A stretch of 64,000 bases of DNA from contig CAMLJY010000009.1 in NCBI GenBank assembly GCA_946480465.1, positions 62,001-126,000 of the forward strand, given 5' to 3'. The notes beneath the pieces are model-generated. The model had not been told where the DNA came from and searched no databases. It was given only the letters and a program-made list of their open reading frames with translations. This document shows positions 40,290 through 49,502 of the stretch, piece after piece (the first letter of the stretch is position 1; each line of letters starts with the position of its first letter). Both the position numbers and the translations under genes were made by a program. The stretch is from an uncultured Burkholderiales bacterium. Its GTDB lineage: Bacteria > Pseudomonadota > Gammaproteobacteria > Burkholderiales > Burkholderiaceae.

Positions 40290-42500
40290 TCACGTGCTCA
40301 GGTGCCTGCGCAGCAGGTCGCTCACCTCGCCCGGCGGCACGGGCTTGCTGAAGTAGTAGCCCTGGATTTCGTCGCAGCCGTGGTCGCGCAGCACGTTCTG
40401 CTGCTCGCGGGTTTCGACGCCTTCGGCGACGACGGTCAGGTGCAGTGTGCGGCCGATGGCGATGATGGCTTCGGTGATCGCGCGGTCCTTGCCGTCGCTG
40501 CCGACGTCGCGGATGAAGGAGCGGTCGACCTTCAGCGCGTCGATCGGGAATCGCTTCACCTGCGCCAGCGACGAGTAGCCGGTGCCGAAGTCGTCGATCG
40601 CGATGCGCACGCCCATCTGCTTGATGGCGTGCAGCTGCAGCAGGGCGCGGTCCATGTCGTGCATGACCATGCCTTCGGTGATTTCCAGCTCCAGCAGCGC
40701 GGGCGGCAGCCCGGTGTCCTGGAGCACGCGGGCCAGGTCGGCCAGCAGGTGCTCGTCCTGGAACTGGCGCGCGGACAGGTTCACCGACACCGCCATCGGC
40801 GGCAGGCCTTCGCGCTGCCAGGCCATGTTCTGCGCGCAGGCGGTCTGCAGCACCCAGCGGCCGATCGGCACGATCAGCCCGGTCTGCTCGGCCACCGGGA
40901 TGAAGCGGGCCGGCGACACCGGTCCCAGCTCCGCGCTGTTCCAGCGCAGCAGCGCCTCGACGCCGGTGATGGTGTCGGTCTTCAGGTTCAGGCGCGCCTG
41001 GTAGTGCAGGCTCAGTTCGTCGCGCGCCAGCGCGCTGCGCAGCGCGGTTTCCAGCGCCAGGCGCTCGAGCGTCTGCGTCTTGAAGGCCGGCGAATAGAAC
41101 TGGTAGTTGTTCTTGCCTTCCTCCTTCGCCTGGTACATCGCGATGTCGGCGTTCTTCATCAGCGTGGCTTCGTCGGCCGCGTCCTGCGGGTGCAGTGCGA
41201 TGCCAACGCTGGCGGTGACGCGGCAGGTCTGCTGCTGCACGACGATCGGTTCCAGCACCGCCGCCAGGATCTTGCGCGCGACGATGGATGCGTGGTCCGG
41301 TGCCGGCAGCTCGGGCAGCAGCACGACGAACTCGTCGCCGCCCAGTCGGGCGACCACGTCGCTGGAGCGCAGGCAGCCCTTCAGTCGCCGCGCCACCTCC
41401 TTCAGCAGCTCGTCGCCGGCCTCGTGGCCGAGGGTGTCGTTGACCAGCTTGAAGCGGTCGAGGTCGATGAACAGCACCGCCAGCGTGCGGCCGTAGCGGC
41501 GGGCGGCGTGCAGCGCCAGCGCCACGAGCTCGCCGAACCAGGTGCGGTTGGGCAGGCCGGTCAGGCCGTCATGCGTGGCCAGGTACTTGATGCGTTCTTC
41601 GTCGCGCTGCTGGCGTGAGGTGTCGCGCGCCACGCCGCGCCAGCCGCACAGCCGCCCTTCCGGGTCGAGGATGGGCGCGCCGCTGACGCGCACGTGCATC
41701 AGCTCGCCGTCCGGCCGCGGCCGGCGCAGCATGCGTTCGCGATAAGGCTTGGGATCGGCCAGCATCTGCCGGAAGGCGTCCCAGCCGCCTTCGATGTCGA
41801 AGCCCAGTTCCCAGAAGGTGCGGCCCAGTTCGTTCTGGAACGCCGCCGGGTCGGTCTGGTGGTGGCCTTCGATGCGGGTGAAGCGGCCGGCCGCGTCCTG
41901 CTCCCAGAACCAGTCGGACGACAGCTCGGTGAGCTGGCGCAGGCGGGCCTCGCTCTCGCGCAGCGCGCGTTCCGCGCGCGAGCGCTGGGTGACGTCGGCG
42001 TAGACGGTGACCATGCCGCCGCCCGGCAGGCGGCGCCGGCGCACCTCCAGCACGCGGCCGTCAGCGCGTTCACGCAGCTGCTGCGCCGGGTCGCAGCGGC
42101 GCGCTTCGTCCATGCGCCGGCGCACGTGCAGGTCGACCTCGCCCGGGCCGTAGTCGCCGCGCTCGGCGCAGTGGCGCACCAGCAGCTCGAAGGGCGTGCC
42201 GCACTGGTACAGCGCGGCCGGCATGTCGAACAGCGCGCGGTAGCGCTGGTTCACCGCCACCAGCCGCAGGTCGGCGTCGAACACGCTGACCGCTTCTTCC
42301 ATGGTCTCGAACATCGTGTCGAGCACGCCGCGGCTCTCGCGCAGCGCCTGCTCCATGCGGCGCACGCCGGCGGGGTCGCCGCCGTCGCGTCCGGTCCGCG
42401 CCTCGCCCAGCCGCGGCCGGCGGCCGTCGGGGCGGGGTTGCAGCCGGGCACGCCGGCTGTGCTGCCCGGGGTGGGAGGAGGGATGTCGCGGATTCGCCAT
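40290..42500 (-). CDS. PAS-GGDEF-EAL cyclic-di-GMP signalling protein
   Basis: About 736 residues, with no membrane helices seen. A first PAS-like domain (residues about 55-165, ETMEEAVSVFDADLRLVAVN) and a second (DWFWEQDAAGRFTRIEGHH) lead to a GGDEF domain with intact RLGGDEFVVLL and an inhibitory RxxD site (RSSDVV) five residues upstream, then an EAL domain with ITGVEALLRW, LELEITEG, IDDFGTGYSSL, DRSFIRDV and VAEGVET. Both cyclase and phosphodiesterase motifs look complete, so net activity is unknown. It is convergent with the SMI1/KNR4 gene. Confidence 0.93.
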   Translation of the reverse strand: MANPRHPSSHPGQHSRRARLQPRPDGRRPRLGEARTGRDGGDPAGVRRMEQALRESRGVLDTMFETMEEAVSVFDADLRLVAVNQRYRALFDMPAALYQCGTPFELLVRHCAERGDYGPGEVDLHVRRRMDEARRCDPAQQLRERADGRVLEVRRRRLPGGGMVTVYADVTQRSRAERALRESEARLRQLTELSSDWFWEQDAAGRFTRIEGHHQTDPAAFQNELGRTFWELGFDIEGGWDAFRQMLADPKPYRERMLRRPRPDGELMHVRVSGAPILDPEGRLCGWRGVARDTSRQQRDEERIKYLATHDGLTGLPNRTWFGELVALALHAARRYGRTLAVLFIDLDRFKLVNDTLGHEAGDELLKEVARRLKGCLRSSDVVARLGGDEFVVLLPELPAPDHASIVARKILAAVLEPIVVQQQTCRVTASVGIALHPQDAADEATLMKNADIAMYQAKEEGKNNYQFYSPAFKTQTLERLALETALRSALARDELSLHYQARLNLKTDTITGVEALLRWNSAELGPVSPARFIPVAEQTGLIVPIGRWVLQTACAQNMAWQREGLPPMAVSVNLSARQFQDEHLLADLARVLQDTGLPPALLELEITEGMVMHDMDRALLQLHAIKQMGVRIAIDDFGTGYSSLAQVKRFPIDALKVDRSFIRDVGSDGKDRAITEAIIAIGRTLHLTVVAEGVETREQQNVLRDHGCDEIQGYYFSKPVPPGEVSDLLRRHLST

Positions 42501-42610
42501 GGTCGGTCTTCGGCGCCCGGGCGCGCTGGTTGAGGGCCGGGCGTGCGATGTCGGGCCGAATTCCACTTAATTCACAGGGCACCGGGTGCGATGGCCGGCT
42601 CCCGTGCTGC

Positions 42611-44188
42611 TCAACCCTCGCGGCGCAGCCACCCGGCGATGCGCTCGGCCAGCATCAGGCAGGCGAGCTGCGTGGGCGTGCTGGGCAGCGCCGGCATCAC
42701 CGAGGCATCGGCCACCACCAGGCCAGGCACGCCGCGCACGCGGCCGTGGGCATCGACGACCGCGCCGGGGTCGTCTGCCCGGCCCATGCGGGCGGTGCCC
42801 GCGGCATGCCAGGTGCCGGTGGCCCAGCGGCGCACGGCGGCTTGCAGCAGGTCGTCGCGGGTGAGGTCGGCCTCGCTCCACAGGGCGATGCCGCGTACTT
42901 CGGAGGCCAGCGCCGCGCTGCGCGCCAGCGCCCAGGCGTGGCGCACGCCGGCGGCCAGGCCGGCGACGTCCTTCGGTTCGGCACCGATGTTGAGCGCGAC
43001 GCGCGCTTCGCCGGAGTCGTCCAGGTCCACGCGACCGCGCGACAGCGGCCGCGCCAGCAGCACCGACAAGGCATGCGCACGCCGCGCGCCGAGCAGCGCG
43101 GCCAGCGTGGGCCGGCTGGTGATGTCGACGCTGGTGACCGGCAGCAGGCCCAGGGCCGCGGCCTCGCCGCCGGCGTCCAGGCGGGCCAGCACCTGGTGCT
43201 GCGCGAGCGCCGGATCGTCGGGCTCGGCGTCGGGCCCACGGCCTTCGCGCGGCAGCAGCCACAGCGTGACCGCGGCATGGTCCATCAGCCCGGCGCCGAC
43301 CCCCGGCAGATCGGCCACGCAGCGGCCGGTGCGCGCGCGGCAGGCGTCGGCCGGGCCGATGCCCGATCGCAGCAGCAGGGCCGGCGTGTGGATGGCGCCG
43401 GCGCACAGCACGACCAGGCCGGCGTGCAGCGTCCGCAGGCTCCCGCCGGGTGGCAGCGCTTGTACGCCGATGGCGTGCTGCCGCTGGTCGAACAGCACCC
43501 GCTGCACGGTGTGGTGGCCGCGCACCACCAGGTTGGCCCGGCCGCGCGCCGGCATCCGGTAGGCCACGGCGCTGGAGATGCGCAGGCCGCCGCGGCTGTT
43601 GGCGGGCAGCAGCCCGATGCCGCTGTGCGCGCTGCCGTCGTTCAGGTCCGGCAGCGGCGGCAGCCCGGCCTGGCGGCAGGCGTCATGGAAGGCCTGCTGC
43701 AGCGGCGCCAGGCGGCGCGGGCGCTGCACGGGGATGGGCCCGGCGTCGCCGTGCGCGGGGCCGCCGCAGTCCAGGTCGTTCTCCAGGCAGCGGAAGACGG
43801 GCAGCACCTGGTCCCAGGCCCACTCGTCGCCGGCCGCGGCGGCCCAGTCGGCGAAGTCCTGCGGCAAGGGCCGCAGCGCAATCGCGGCATTGGTGGCCGA
43901 CGAGCCGCCCATCACCTTGCCGACCGGGTAGGGGAAGCTGGGCCGCGCTGCCGCGCCGGGCGGGCCCAGCGCCGCCATGCGCGGCCAGTTGAAGCCGGCC
44001 ATGACGGGCCCGCGCGCCGAGTGCAGCGGCGGCGGCAGGTCCTCGATGCACGCGTGGTCCGGCCCGGCTTCCAGCAGCAGCACGCGCCGCCGCGGATCCT
44101 CGGACAGGCGCGCGGCGACCACCGCGCCGGCGGTGCCGCCGCCGACCACGATGGCATCGAAGACCTCGTCCGCCGCGGGCGCGCTCAT
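42611..44188 (-). CDS. GMC-family FAD oxidoreductase (left copy)
   Basis: A 525-residue glucose-methanol-choline oxidoreductase. The N-terminal FAD site is FDAIVVGGGTAGAVVAARLS, the second signature PVGKVMGGSSATNAAIALRP, and the middle LVVLCAGAIHTPALLLRSGI. The C-terminal active-site region shows TWHAAGTARMG (catalytic His) and ALPSTPTQLACLMLAERIA. It oxidises an alcohol or related group of an unknown substrate. It is the last gene of the left arm of the biosynthetic cluster, 81 bases after the LuxR gene, and has a paralogue at the right end of the window, which ties it to the pathway. Confidence 0.88.
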   Translation of the reverse strand: MSAPAADEVFDAIVVGGGTAGAVVAARLSEDPRRRVLLLEAGPDHACIEDLPPPLHSARGPVMAGFNWPRMAALGPPGAAARPSFPYPVGKVMGGSSATNAAIALRPLPQDFADWAAAAGDEWAWDQVLPVFRCLENDLDCGGPAHGDAGPIPVQRPRRLAPLQQAFHDACRQAGLPPLPDLNDGSAHSGIGLLPANSRGGLRISSAVAYRMPARGRANLVVRGHHTVQRVLFDQRQHAIGVQALPPGGSLRTLHAGLVVLCAGAIHTPALLLRSGIGPADACRARTGRCVADLPGVGAGLMDHAAVTLWLLPREGRGPDAEPDDPALAQHQVLARLDAGGEAAALGLLPVTSVDITSRPTLAALLGARRAHALSVLLARPLSRGRVDLDDSGEARVALNIGAEPKDVAGLAAGVRHAWALARSAALASEVRGIALWSEADLTRDDLLQAAVRRWATGTWHAAGTARMGRADDPGAVVDAHGRVRGVPGLVVADASVMPALPSTPTQLACLMLAERIAGWLRREG

Positions 44189-44269
44189 CCGCCGGCTCCG
44201 TGGCCGCGGAGGACCCGGGCTGCCGCGCACCGGCCGCACGGCTGGAGACGGGACGGGCTCATCGCGCTG

Positions 44270-45064
44270 TCAGCCCATGTACGCGCCGCGTTGCGCCGGC
44301 ACGGGCGCCGCGGGCGGGCGCTTGCGCCCGGCGATCTGCCCGCTCGCGCTCAGCACGCCGAGCTGGATGGCCATCGCGATCGCCTGCTGCCGGTTCACCG
44401 CACCGAGCTTGCCGCCCGCGTTGCGCAGGTGATAGATCACCGTGTGCTCGCTGATGTCCAGCACGCGGCTGATCTCCCAGGTCGTCTTGCCCATTGCGGC
44501 CCAGGAGAGACACTCGGTCTCGCGGCCGCTCAGGCGCGGCGCGCGCCGCTCCTGCTCGGCCTCGATGAGGGGCAGGCAGGCCAGGTGCAGGTAGCGCGAA
44601 AACAGCAGGGCCAGCGCCTGCAGCGCGTTCAGGGCCAGGTCGCCGCTGGGGCGGCAGGTGGCCAGCGTGAGGCTGCCGGCCGCGCCGCCCGTGCCGGGCA
44701 CCGGCACGCACAGGCCGCCCTGCACGCCGTGCTGCAGCGCGATGGTGCGGAAGCGTTCGACGCACTCCATGCCGCGCAGCGTTCCCTGCGGCGGCGCCGC
44801 GGTGTGCCAGGCGTAGGGGACGCCGTTGCGCATCCAGTCGAGCCCGCTGGCGTCGGACAGGCCGACGAAGCATTCGATGCGGGCATGGTGCAGCTGGCTC
44901 GGCAGGTTGCTCAGGGTCCACACGGCCTGCGCGCTTCGGGCCGGACCGGGCAGGCGCATCGCCAATGCCCAGTGGTCGAAACCCAGCTGCGCCGCGAACG
45001 CGCTGGCGGAGTCCGTCAACTCGCGTTCGTCCGCGCAATTCGCCAACTGCTCGAAGCACGTCAT
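44270..45064 (-). CDS. LuxR-type quorum-sensing-like regulator
   Basis: A 264-residue protein: an N-terminal autoinducer-binding-like domain (residues about 10-170) and a C-terminal LuxR HTH (LSGRETECLSWAAMGKTTWE, then ISEHTVIYHLRNAGGKLGAV). The HTH is typical of acyl-homoserine-lactone receptors. In the sensor domain a PYAW motif is present, but the usual Tyr and Asp-Pro positions are not evident (HHARIECFVGLSDASG), so the ligand may be unusual. No luxI-type synthase is in the window. Its place inside the biosynthetic cluster and the lux-box-like dyad at the divergent promoter point to control of the cluster. Confidence 0.85.
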   Translation of the reverse strand: MTCFEQLANCADERELTDSASAFAAQLGFDHWALAMRLPGPARSAQAVWTLSNLPSQLHHARIECFVGLSDASGLDWMRNGVPYAWHTAAPPQGTLRGMECVERFRTIALQHGVQGGLCVPVPGTGGAAGSLTLATCRPSGDLALNALQALALLFSRYLHLACLPLIEAEQERRAPRLSGRETECLSWAAMGKTTWEISRVLDISEHTVIYHLRNAGGKLGAVNRQQAIAMAIQLGVLSASGQIAGRKRPPAAPVPAQRGAYMG

Positions 45065-45365
45065 CCCGCCTCCTGCCGATCCGTCAACACGCGTCACAAG
45101 CTGCCCGTCGTTCGCCCCGGGGGACGCAACGCTAGTCCCGCACCGGGCATGCCGGTACTCGCAAGACTACGTACGTACAGCATGGAGCCTGTTCGGGTGC
45201 TGCTGCCGGTTGCCGCGTTCTTGGGGCGCTATCGGCCATGTCCCGAACGGGTTCGATTGTTGGTGCGGCGGTGCCGAATGGATTCGGGTCTTTCCCGCTC
45301 CCAAAGACGTGGGATGGCGCGCGGAATGGCGAGTGGAGCGACAGCCACGCGAAAGCCGCGCCGTG
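45065..45365. other. Intergenic region between the NRPS and luxR-type genes
   Basis: About 300 bases upstream of the LuxR-type gene, where its own promoter should lie. It contains the perfect palindrome TACGTACGTA near 45169-45178, but no CT-N12-AG lux-box pattern and no convincing terminator for the NRPS gene. No protein or RNA gene recognised. Confidence 0.4.
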
Positions 45366-48300
45366 CTAGCGCAGCACCGCGTCCGGCGGTTCCGTGGCGG
45401 GCTGTCCGGAGGCCGGCAGGTCGTGCAAGCACGCAATCGGAGCGTCCACGGCGATGCTGCGGTGCGTGCCCGGCACGCGGATGCTGCGGACGCGGCCGCG
45501 GGTGAAGTGGCGCCAGCCCCAGTCCGGCGCGGCGGTCTCGGGGTGGCCGTCGAATTCGGCCACCTGCCCCTCGGAGGCCCGCAGCAACAGGATGCCGGCC
45601 TGCAGGGGTGGGGGGCCCGGACGGTAGCGCCGGGTCGCCTCGACCACGCCGCGGAACACGGCCTGCACCGCCTGCCAGGCCCCGGCCTGCAGCGCCGCGC
45701 CGCCGTGGGCTGCGCCCATCTCGGCGGCGAACCACTGCTGCAGCACGTCCGGCGGCACCGTGCCGTGCTGCATCGGTGCCGGGGTGTCGAGCATCAGCAC
45801 CGGCTGCACCGTTTCGCCCTGCTGCTCGAGCTGGCGCGCCATCTCGAAGGCGATGACGCCACCGGAGGACCAGCCGCCGAGCCGGTACGGACCGTGCGGC
45901 TGCCGCCGGCGCAGCGCGCCGAGGTACAGCGTGGCGAAGGCTTCGATGCTGTCGAGCGCGGGCTGCTCGCCCGCCAGGCCGGGCGCCTGCAAGCCGTAGA
46001 CCGGGCCGCCCCCTGCGCGTGCCAGCGTCGCCGCCAGGTCCTGGTAGCACAGCACGCCGCCGCCCGCGGGATGGACGAGGACCCAGGGCGCGCCCGGGCC
46101 CCCGCGTTGCAGGTCCACCAGCGGCGACCATGGCGCGGCGCGTGCGATGCGGCCCGCCAGGCCGGCCACCGTGCGGCCTTCCAGCAGCGCGCTCAAGGGC
46201 ACGGGCTGGCCGAGTTGTTGGCTGAGCTGCGTGACCACCCGCAACGCGGCGAAGGACTGCCCGCCCAGCGCGAAGAAGTCTTCGTCCACGCCCACGCGCG
46301 GCAGGCCCAGCACGGCCTGCCAGGTGGCGGCGATCTGCGCCTCCAGCGCGGTGCGCGGCGGCACCGTGGCGGCGTGCTGCGCGCTGGCGGCCTCGCCGTG
46401 GCGCTGCAGCGCCTGCCGGTCCAGCTTGCCGGTGGCGGTGAGCGGCAGGCGATCGAGCGGAATCAGCGCCGACGGCTGCATGTAGGCCGGCAGGCACTGC
46501 CGCAGATGGTCCTGCAGCGCGCTGCCGGGCGGCGCGGCACCGGGCGCCATCACGACGAAGGCGACCAGCCGGCGGCCCGCACCACGGGCCGGTGCCGAGT
46601 CAACGGCCAGCACCACGGCCTCCTGCACGTCCGCATGCGCCCGCAGGGCCTGCTCGATCTCGCCGGGCTCCACGCGCAGCCCCTGCACCTTCAGCTGGAA
46701 GTCGCTGCGGCCGAGCAGCTCGATCGAGCCGTCGGGAAGATAACGCCCGATGTCGCCGGTGCGGTAAAGGCGTTCGCCGCTGCGTGGATGCGGCACGAAG
46801 GCCGCGGCGGTGCGGGCTTCGTCGCGCCAGTAGCCGCGCGCCAGGCCGTCGCCCGCGATGTGCAGGTGGCCGGGCACCCCGTCGGGTGCGTCGTGGCCGT
46901 CGTCGTGCAGCACGTGCCAGCGCTGGTTGGCCAGCGGCAGCCCGTAGGGAATGCTGGCCCAGTCCGGTGCCACGCGCTCCACGGGCCAATGGATGGACCA
47001 GATCGAGGCCTCGGTCGCGCCGCCCAGGCTGATGACGCGCGCGGCCGGCGCGCACTGCGCGATGCGTTCCGGCAGGCCGAGCGCGATCCAGTCGCCGCTG
47101 AGCATCACGGTGCGCAGCGCGGGCAGGCTGCCGCCGCCGGCCTCGGCCGCATCGAGCAGCAGCTGCATCAGCGCCGGCACCGAGTTCCACACCGTGGCCC
47201 CGTGCGTGCGCACGGCGGCGAGCCAGGCGCCGGGATCCGGCACTTCGCCGGCGGGCGGCAGCAGCAGCGTGGCCCCGGCGGCCAAGGTGCCGAAGAGGTC
47301 GTACACCGACAGGTCGAAGCACAGCGAGGAGAGGCCGAAGACCACGTCGTGCTCGCCGATGCCGAAGCGGCGGTTGATGTCGGCCACCGTGTTCAGCGCG
47401 GCGCGGTGCTCGACCATCACGCCCTTGGGTTCGCCGGTGGAGCCGGAGGTGAAGAGCAGGTAGGCCAGGTCTTCGGGTCGCTGCCGCTCGGGCGGCGTGG
47501 TGCCGGGCTGGCCGCCCAGCGCGCTGTCGTCGACGCACCAGGCGCGCACGCCCGCGGGCGCTTCGAAGCGGGCGGCGATGGCCTGCCGCGTGACGAGGTG
47601 GCGCGCCTCGGTGCTGGCCAGCAACCGCGTGATGCGCTGGCGCGGCCACGTGGGGTCGATCGGCACGTAGGCGGCGCCGGCGCGCAGTGCGCCGTACACC
47701 GCCACCGCCTGCTCCCAGCCCTTGTCCAGCAGCACCGCGATGCGCTCGCCCGGCTGCACGCCCGCGTCCAGCAGGGCATGGGCGAGCCGGTTGGCATGGC
47801 AGTGCAGCTGCGCATAGCTCATCGTGCGGCGGGCGTCGATCAACGCCGGCTTGTCGGGCCAGCGCCGCGCGCTGAGCGCCAGGCCTTCGTGCAGCAGGCC
47901 GGGCGGCCGCGGCGCGTCGCTGCGATTGGCCTGCTCGCGGCGTTGGCGCTGCTCGGCCGGCAGCAGCTCGTGCCGGGCCTGCTGCCATGCCGCGGCGTCG
48001 TCGGCCAGCGTGGCCAGCAACGCCTGGTAGGCCTGCCACATCGCATCGACCAGCCCGGGCGGGAAGCAGGCCTCGATCACGTCCCACACCGCCCACAGCC
48101 GGCCGTCCTGCAGTTCCCAGAACTGGTGGTCCAGCATCACCTGCGGGGTCTCCAGGCAGGTGAAGCCCGGGCGCGCCGCCGTGGGCATGAACAGGCCGCT
48201 GCCGACGACGAAGGGGCAGGGCGCGCGGCCCGGCGTGCGCTGCGCCTGGTTCAGCGCCTGCAGCACGCGCACGCCGCTGCAGTGCGTGTGCTGCAGGTCC

Positions 48301-49502
48301 CGCACGATCTGCTGCTGCAGGCGGCACGCCCGCGCCGCGAACGGCGCGGGGTCGCGCCAGTCCACCTCCAGCGGGTACAGCGAGGCGAAGTTGCCGAACA
48401 CCTCGCTGACTTGCGAATGCAGCGGCAGCCGATGCGTGACCATGTTGTTCAGCAGGAAGTGGCGGCTGCCGCTCCAGCGGGCCAGCACCTCGGCATGCAC
48501 GGCGAAGAGCGCGTTGCTCGGCGTCAGCCCGTGCTGCTGCGCCAGGGCCTTGAAGCGGGACCAGCGCGCCGCGGGCAGCAGCGTGTCGCGCCGCTCCAGC
48601 CGCGAGCGCTGGCGCGGGTCGAAGCCGCTGCGCACGGGGATGGGCGGTGGGCCGGGCAGGGCCGGCAGCCGCTGCGTCCAGTAATGCCACGAGCGCACCC
48701 CGGAGGCCGAGGCCTCGAGCCGCTGCAGCGCGAGCACGCAGTCGCGGTAGCTGATGCGCAGCTCGGGCAGCGCCGCAGCGGGCTCGTGGTAGAGCCGCTC
48801 GGCGTCCGCCAGCAGCCGTGCCGTGCCGTAGCCGTCGCCGAAGAAGTTGTTGTGGTTCCAGTGCAGGCGCACCTGGCCGTCGCCGTGCAGGCTCAGTGCG
48901 CACTCGAACCAGGGCCAGCGGTCCAGCGGCAGCGTGCGGCGCGACATCTCGGCCCGGGTGGCCAGGAGCATGCGCTGCTGCTCGTCCGGCGGCAGGCCGC
49001 GCAGGTCGTGTACCGGCAGGCTGACGGGGCGGAACACCGGTGGGCAGCGCAGCTGCATGTCGTCGCCCAGCACCGGCAGGTTGGCGCGCTGGCGCCGCAG
49101 CGCGGCGTTCAGCGCGCGCTCGTAGCGCTGCGGGTCCAGTCCGGGCCGGTCGGTCTCGACGTAGCAGTGCGGGCGGACGTGGAACTCCATCTGCTCGCTG
49201 TCGCCCATCGCGAACGCCGTCTGCAGGTCGCTGAGCGGAAACGGCTCGTGCCAGGCCGCGGGATCGGGCTCGATGGTGGGCAGCGGCGCTGTTTCCGGCG
49301 TGGCCGCGCCGCGGCGCAGCCCTTCGGCCAGCGCGGCCTTGTGCGCGCGCACCCGCTGCAGCAGCGCGGCGGTCAGGCCACCGCGCGGCCCGTTCAGCGC
49401 GATCTGCCCGTCCTCGTTCAGCGCCAGCCGCACGCCCTGGCGCGACAGCTCGGCCAGCAGCGCGGCCAGGTCGTCCTGCCCGGTGTCGCTCAGACCAGCC
49501 AT
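45366..49502 (-). CDS. NRPS 1: TubC docking-Cy(like)-A(Cys)-PCP-TE
   Basis: A 1378-residue single-module nonribosomal peptide synthetase. Order: TubC-type docking domain (8-60, AALLAELSRQGVRLALNE); condensation/cyclisation-like domain (88-515); adenylation (535-1035; YLLFTSGSTGEPKG, Lys 1026); carrier (1050-1120, FFALGGQSFAA, Ser 1083); thioesterase (1135-1378, GGWSSGGVI with Ser 1212, LMLDTP, GTHRS). Substrate-pocket residues D730, L731, Y734, N773, M800, S802, L826, I834, W835, K1026 spell DLYNMSLIWK, a known cysteine code. The Cy motif DxxxxDxxS is altered: Asn 218, Asp 223, Gly 226. It overlaps the FAAL gene by 13 bases. Confidence 0.93.
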   Translation of the reverse strand: MAGLSDTGQDDLAALLAELSRQGVRLALNEDGQIALNGPRGGLTAALLQRVRAHKAALAEGLRRGAATPETAPLPTIEPDPAAWHEPFPLSDLQTAFAMGDSEQMEFHVRPHCYVETDRPGLDPQRYERALNAALRRQRANLPVLGDDMQLRCPPVFRPVSLPVHDLRGLPPDEQQRMLLATRAEMSRRTLPLDRWPWFECALSLHGDGQVRLHWNHNNFFGDGYGTARLLADAERLYHEPAAALPELRISYRDCVLALQRLEASASGVRSWHYWTQRLPALPGPPPIPVRSGFDPRQRSRLERRDTLLPAARWSRFKALAQQHGLTPSNALFAVHAEVLARWSGSRHFLLNNMVTHRLPLHSQVSEVFGNFASLYPLEVDWRDPAPFAARACRLQQQIVRDLQHTHCSGVRVLQALNQAQRTPGRAPCPFVVGSGLFMPTAARPGFTCLETPQVMLDHQFWELQDGRLWAVWDVIEACFPPGLVDAMWQAYQALLATLADDAAAWQQARHELLPAEQRQRREQANRSDAPRPPGLLHEGLALSARRWPDKPALIDARRTMSYAQLHCHANRLAHALLDAGVQPGERIAVLLDKGWEQAVAVYGALRAGAAYVPIDPTWPRQRITRLLASTEARHLVTRQAIAARFEAPAGVRAWCVDDSALGGQPGTTPPERQRPEDLAYLLFTSGSTGEPKGVMVEHRAALNTVADINRRFGIGEHDVVFGLSSLCFDLSVYDLFGTLAAGATLLLPPAGEVPDPGAWLAAVRTHGATVWNSVPALMQLLLDAAEAGGGSLPALRTVMLSGDWIALGLPERIAQCAPAARVISLGGATEASIWSIHWPVERVAPDWASIPYGLPLANQRWHVLHDDGHDAPDGVPGHLHIAGDGLARGYWRDEARTAAAFVPHPRSGERLYRTGDIGRYLPDGSIELLGRSDFQLKVQGLRVEPGEIEQALRAHADVQEAVVLAVDSAPARGAGRRLVAFVVMAPGAAPPGSALQDHLRQCLPAYMQPSALIPLDRLPLTATGKLDRQALQRHGEAASAQHAATVPPRTALEAQIAATWQAVLGLPRVGVDEDFFALGGQSFAALRVVTQLSQQLGQPVPLSALLEGRTVAGLAGRIARAAPWSPLVDLQRGGPGAPWVLVHPAGGGVLCYQDLAATLARAGGGPVYGLQAPGLAGEQPALDSIEAFATLYLGALRRRQPHGPYRLGGWSSGGVIAFEMARQLEQQGETVQPVLMLDTPAPMQHGTVPPDVLQQWFAAEMGAAHGGAALQAGAWQAVQAVFRGVVEATRRYRPGPPPLQAGILLLRASEGQVAEFDGHPETAAPDWGWRHFTRGRVRSIRVPGTHRSIAVDAPIACLHDLPASGQPATEPPDAVLR

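Noticed and set aside
45169..45178. Perfect palindrome TACGTACGTA upstream of the LuxR-type gene, considered as a lux box
   Set aside because: It does not fit the CT-N12-AG spacing and is too short; kept only as a description of the intergenic region.
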